Part shown: in pieces, positions 63,868 to 64,000 of the stretch
Position numbering within the stretch: the first letter of the stretch is position 1
Layout: every line of letters starts with the position of its first letter
Assembly (NCBI RefSeq): GCF_016598535.1
Contig: NZ_CP066779.1
Span: 1,736,001-1,800,000 of the forward strand
Direction: 5' to 3'
Length of the DNA stretch: 64,000 bases
Source of the DNA: Rhodococcus sp. P-2
GTDB taxonomy: Bacteria > Actinomycetota > Actinomycetes > Mycobacteriales > Mycobacteriaceae
Translations under genes and position numbers: made by a program
Notes under the pieces: generated by a model
Seen by the model: only the letters and a program-made list of their open reading frames with translations
Told to the model about the DNA's origin: nothing
The model's database searches: none

Positions 63868-64000
63868 CTCAGCCGCGTTGGTCGGCAAGTTTCTGCTCGT
63901 AGACCAACTTCACGAACTCGGCACGGTTGCGCACGTGCAGAACGGCAAGGATGCGGCTGACGTACTTCTTCACCGTGTCCGGACTCAGCGACAAGATCGC
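63868..64000 (-). CDS. C-terminal end of a LuxR-family regulator
   Basis: The last 44 residues of a gene that extends past the window: ILSLSPDTVKKYVSRILAV and HVRNRAEFVKLVYEQKLADQ. This is the recognition helix and end of a LuxR/GerE HTH (the pattern S-x-x-T-V-K-x-Y-x-x-x-I). It lies 93 bp upstream of the LLM monooxygenase gene on the same strand, so it may regulate it. Confidence 0.75.

Noticed and set aside
1-64000. CRISPR arrays, tRNA, rRNA, insertion sequences, prophage
   Set aside because: No regularly spaced repeats, transposase, integrase, cloverleaf or rRNA-like sequence was seen on either strand.

Overview
The window looks like chromosomal DNA of a high-GC actinomycete of the Rhodococcus/Mycobacterium group. 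The evidence is dense short-spaced genes, frequent GTG/TTG starts, ATGA/GTGA overlaps, mycofactocin-type dehydrogenases, a conservon, and close relatives of M. tuberculosis PrrA/PrrB, AccD3, EchA6, CtpE, Rv0906, Rv0909 and the Rv3273-type SulP-carbonic anhydrase. I saw no rRNA, tRNA, insertion sequence, integrase, phage gene or CRISPR array. Rhodococcus is an inference from overall gene style.

Layout. 1-5.6 kb: a minus-strand run (Na+/H+ antiporter, lipase lipoprotein, MmcQ-like protein, LytS/LytTR two-component pair, start of a membrane protein). 5.7-11.7 kb: Rv0909-like small protein, diguanylate cyclase, CtpE-like ATPase, MBL hydrolase and EchA6. 11.8-15 kb: flavoprotein and phospholipase D-like pair, then a DUF6630-like gene. 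15.2-20.9 kb: a complete conservon (sensor kinase, roadblock, DUF742, GTPase) followed by an MHYT protein and a P-loop kinase-like gene. 20.9-24.1 kb: acetyltransferase, XRE-cupin regulator divergent from a thioredoxin-reductase-like flavoprotein, and a MarR-DUF5313 pair. 24.1-31.6 kb: ctaD, an Old Yellow Enzyme, two related aldo/keto reductases, a methyltransferase and an ABC-F protein. 31.6-36.1 kb: VOC/TetR pair, hypothetical protein, and an XRE-membrane protein-ABC exporter operon. 36.2-43.9 kb: accD3 with a coupled membrane protein, an MFS pump, a propionyl-CoA-synthetase-like enzyme and a mycofactocin-type SDR. 43.9-52.7 kb: several TetR regulators with visible operators, each next to the membrane or transport gene it probably controls, plus a photolyase. 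52.7-57.1 kb: prrA-prrB and a SulP-carbonic anhydrase fusion with an apparent N-terminal frameshift. 57.4-64 kb: aldo/keto reductase, PPK2, an 805-residue flippase/kinase-like protein, an LLM flavin monooxygenase and the tail of a LuxR regulator.

Two themes tie the window together. First, the order Rv0909 - ctpE - Rv0906 - echA6 - accD3 - prrA - prrB of M. tuberculosis is kept in order and relative orientation, but stretched over about 49 kb by two blocks of other genes. Second, many local regulators sit beside strong inverted repeats. The best cases are a MarR operator whose core recurs between ctaD and the Old Yellow Enzyme gene, and an XRE-cupin site whose half-site recurs upstream of an aldo/keto reductase. 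The most unusual nucleic-acid structure is the 22-bp inverted repeat plus third repeat copy in the leader of the ABC-F gene.
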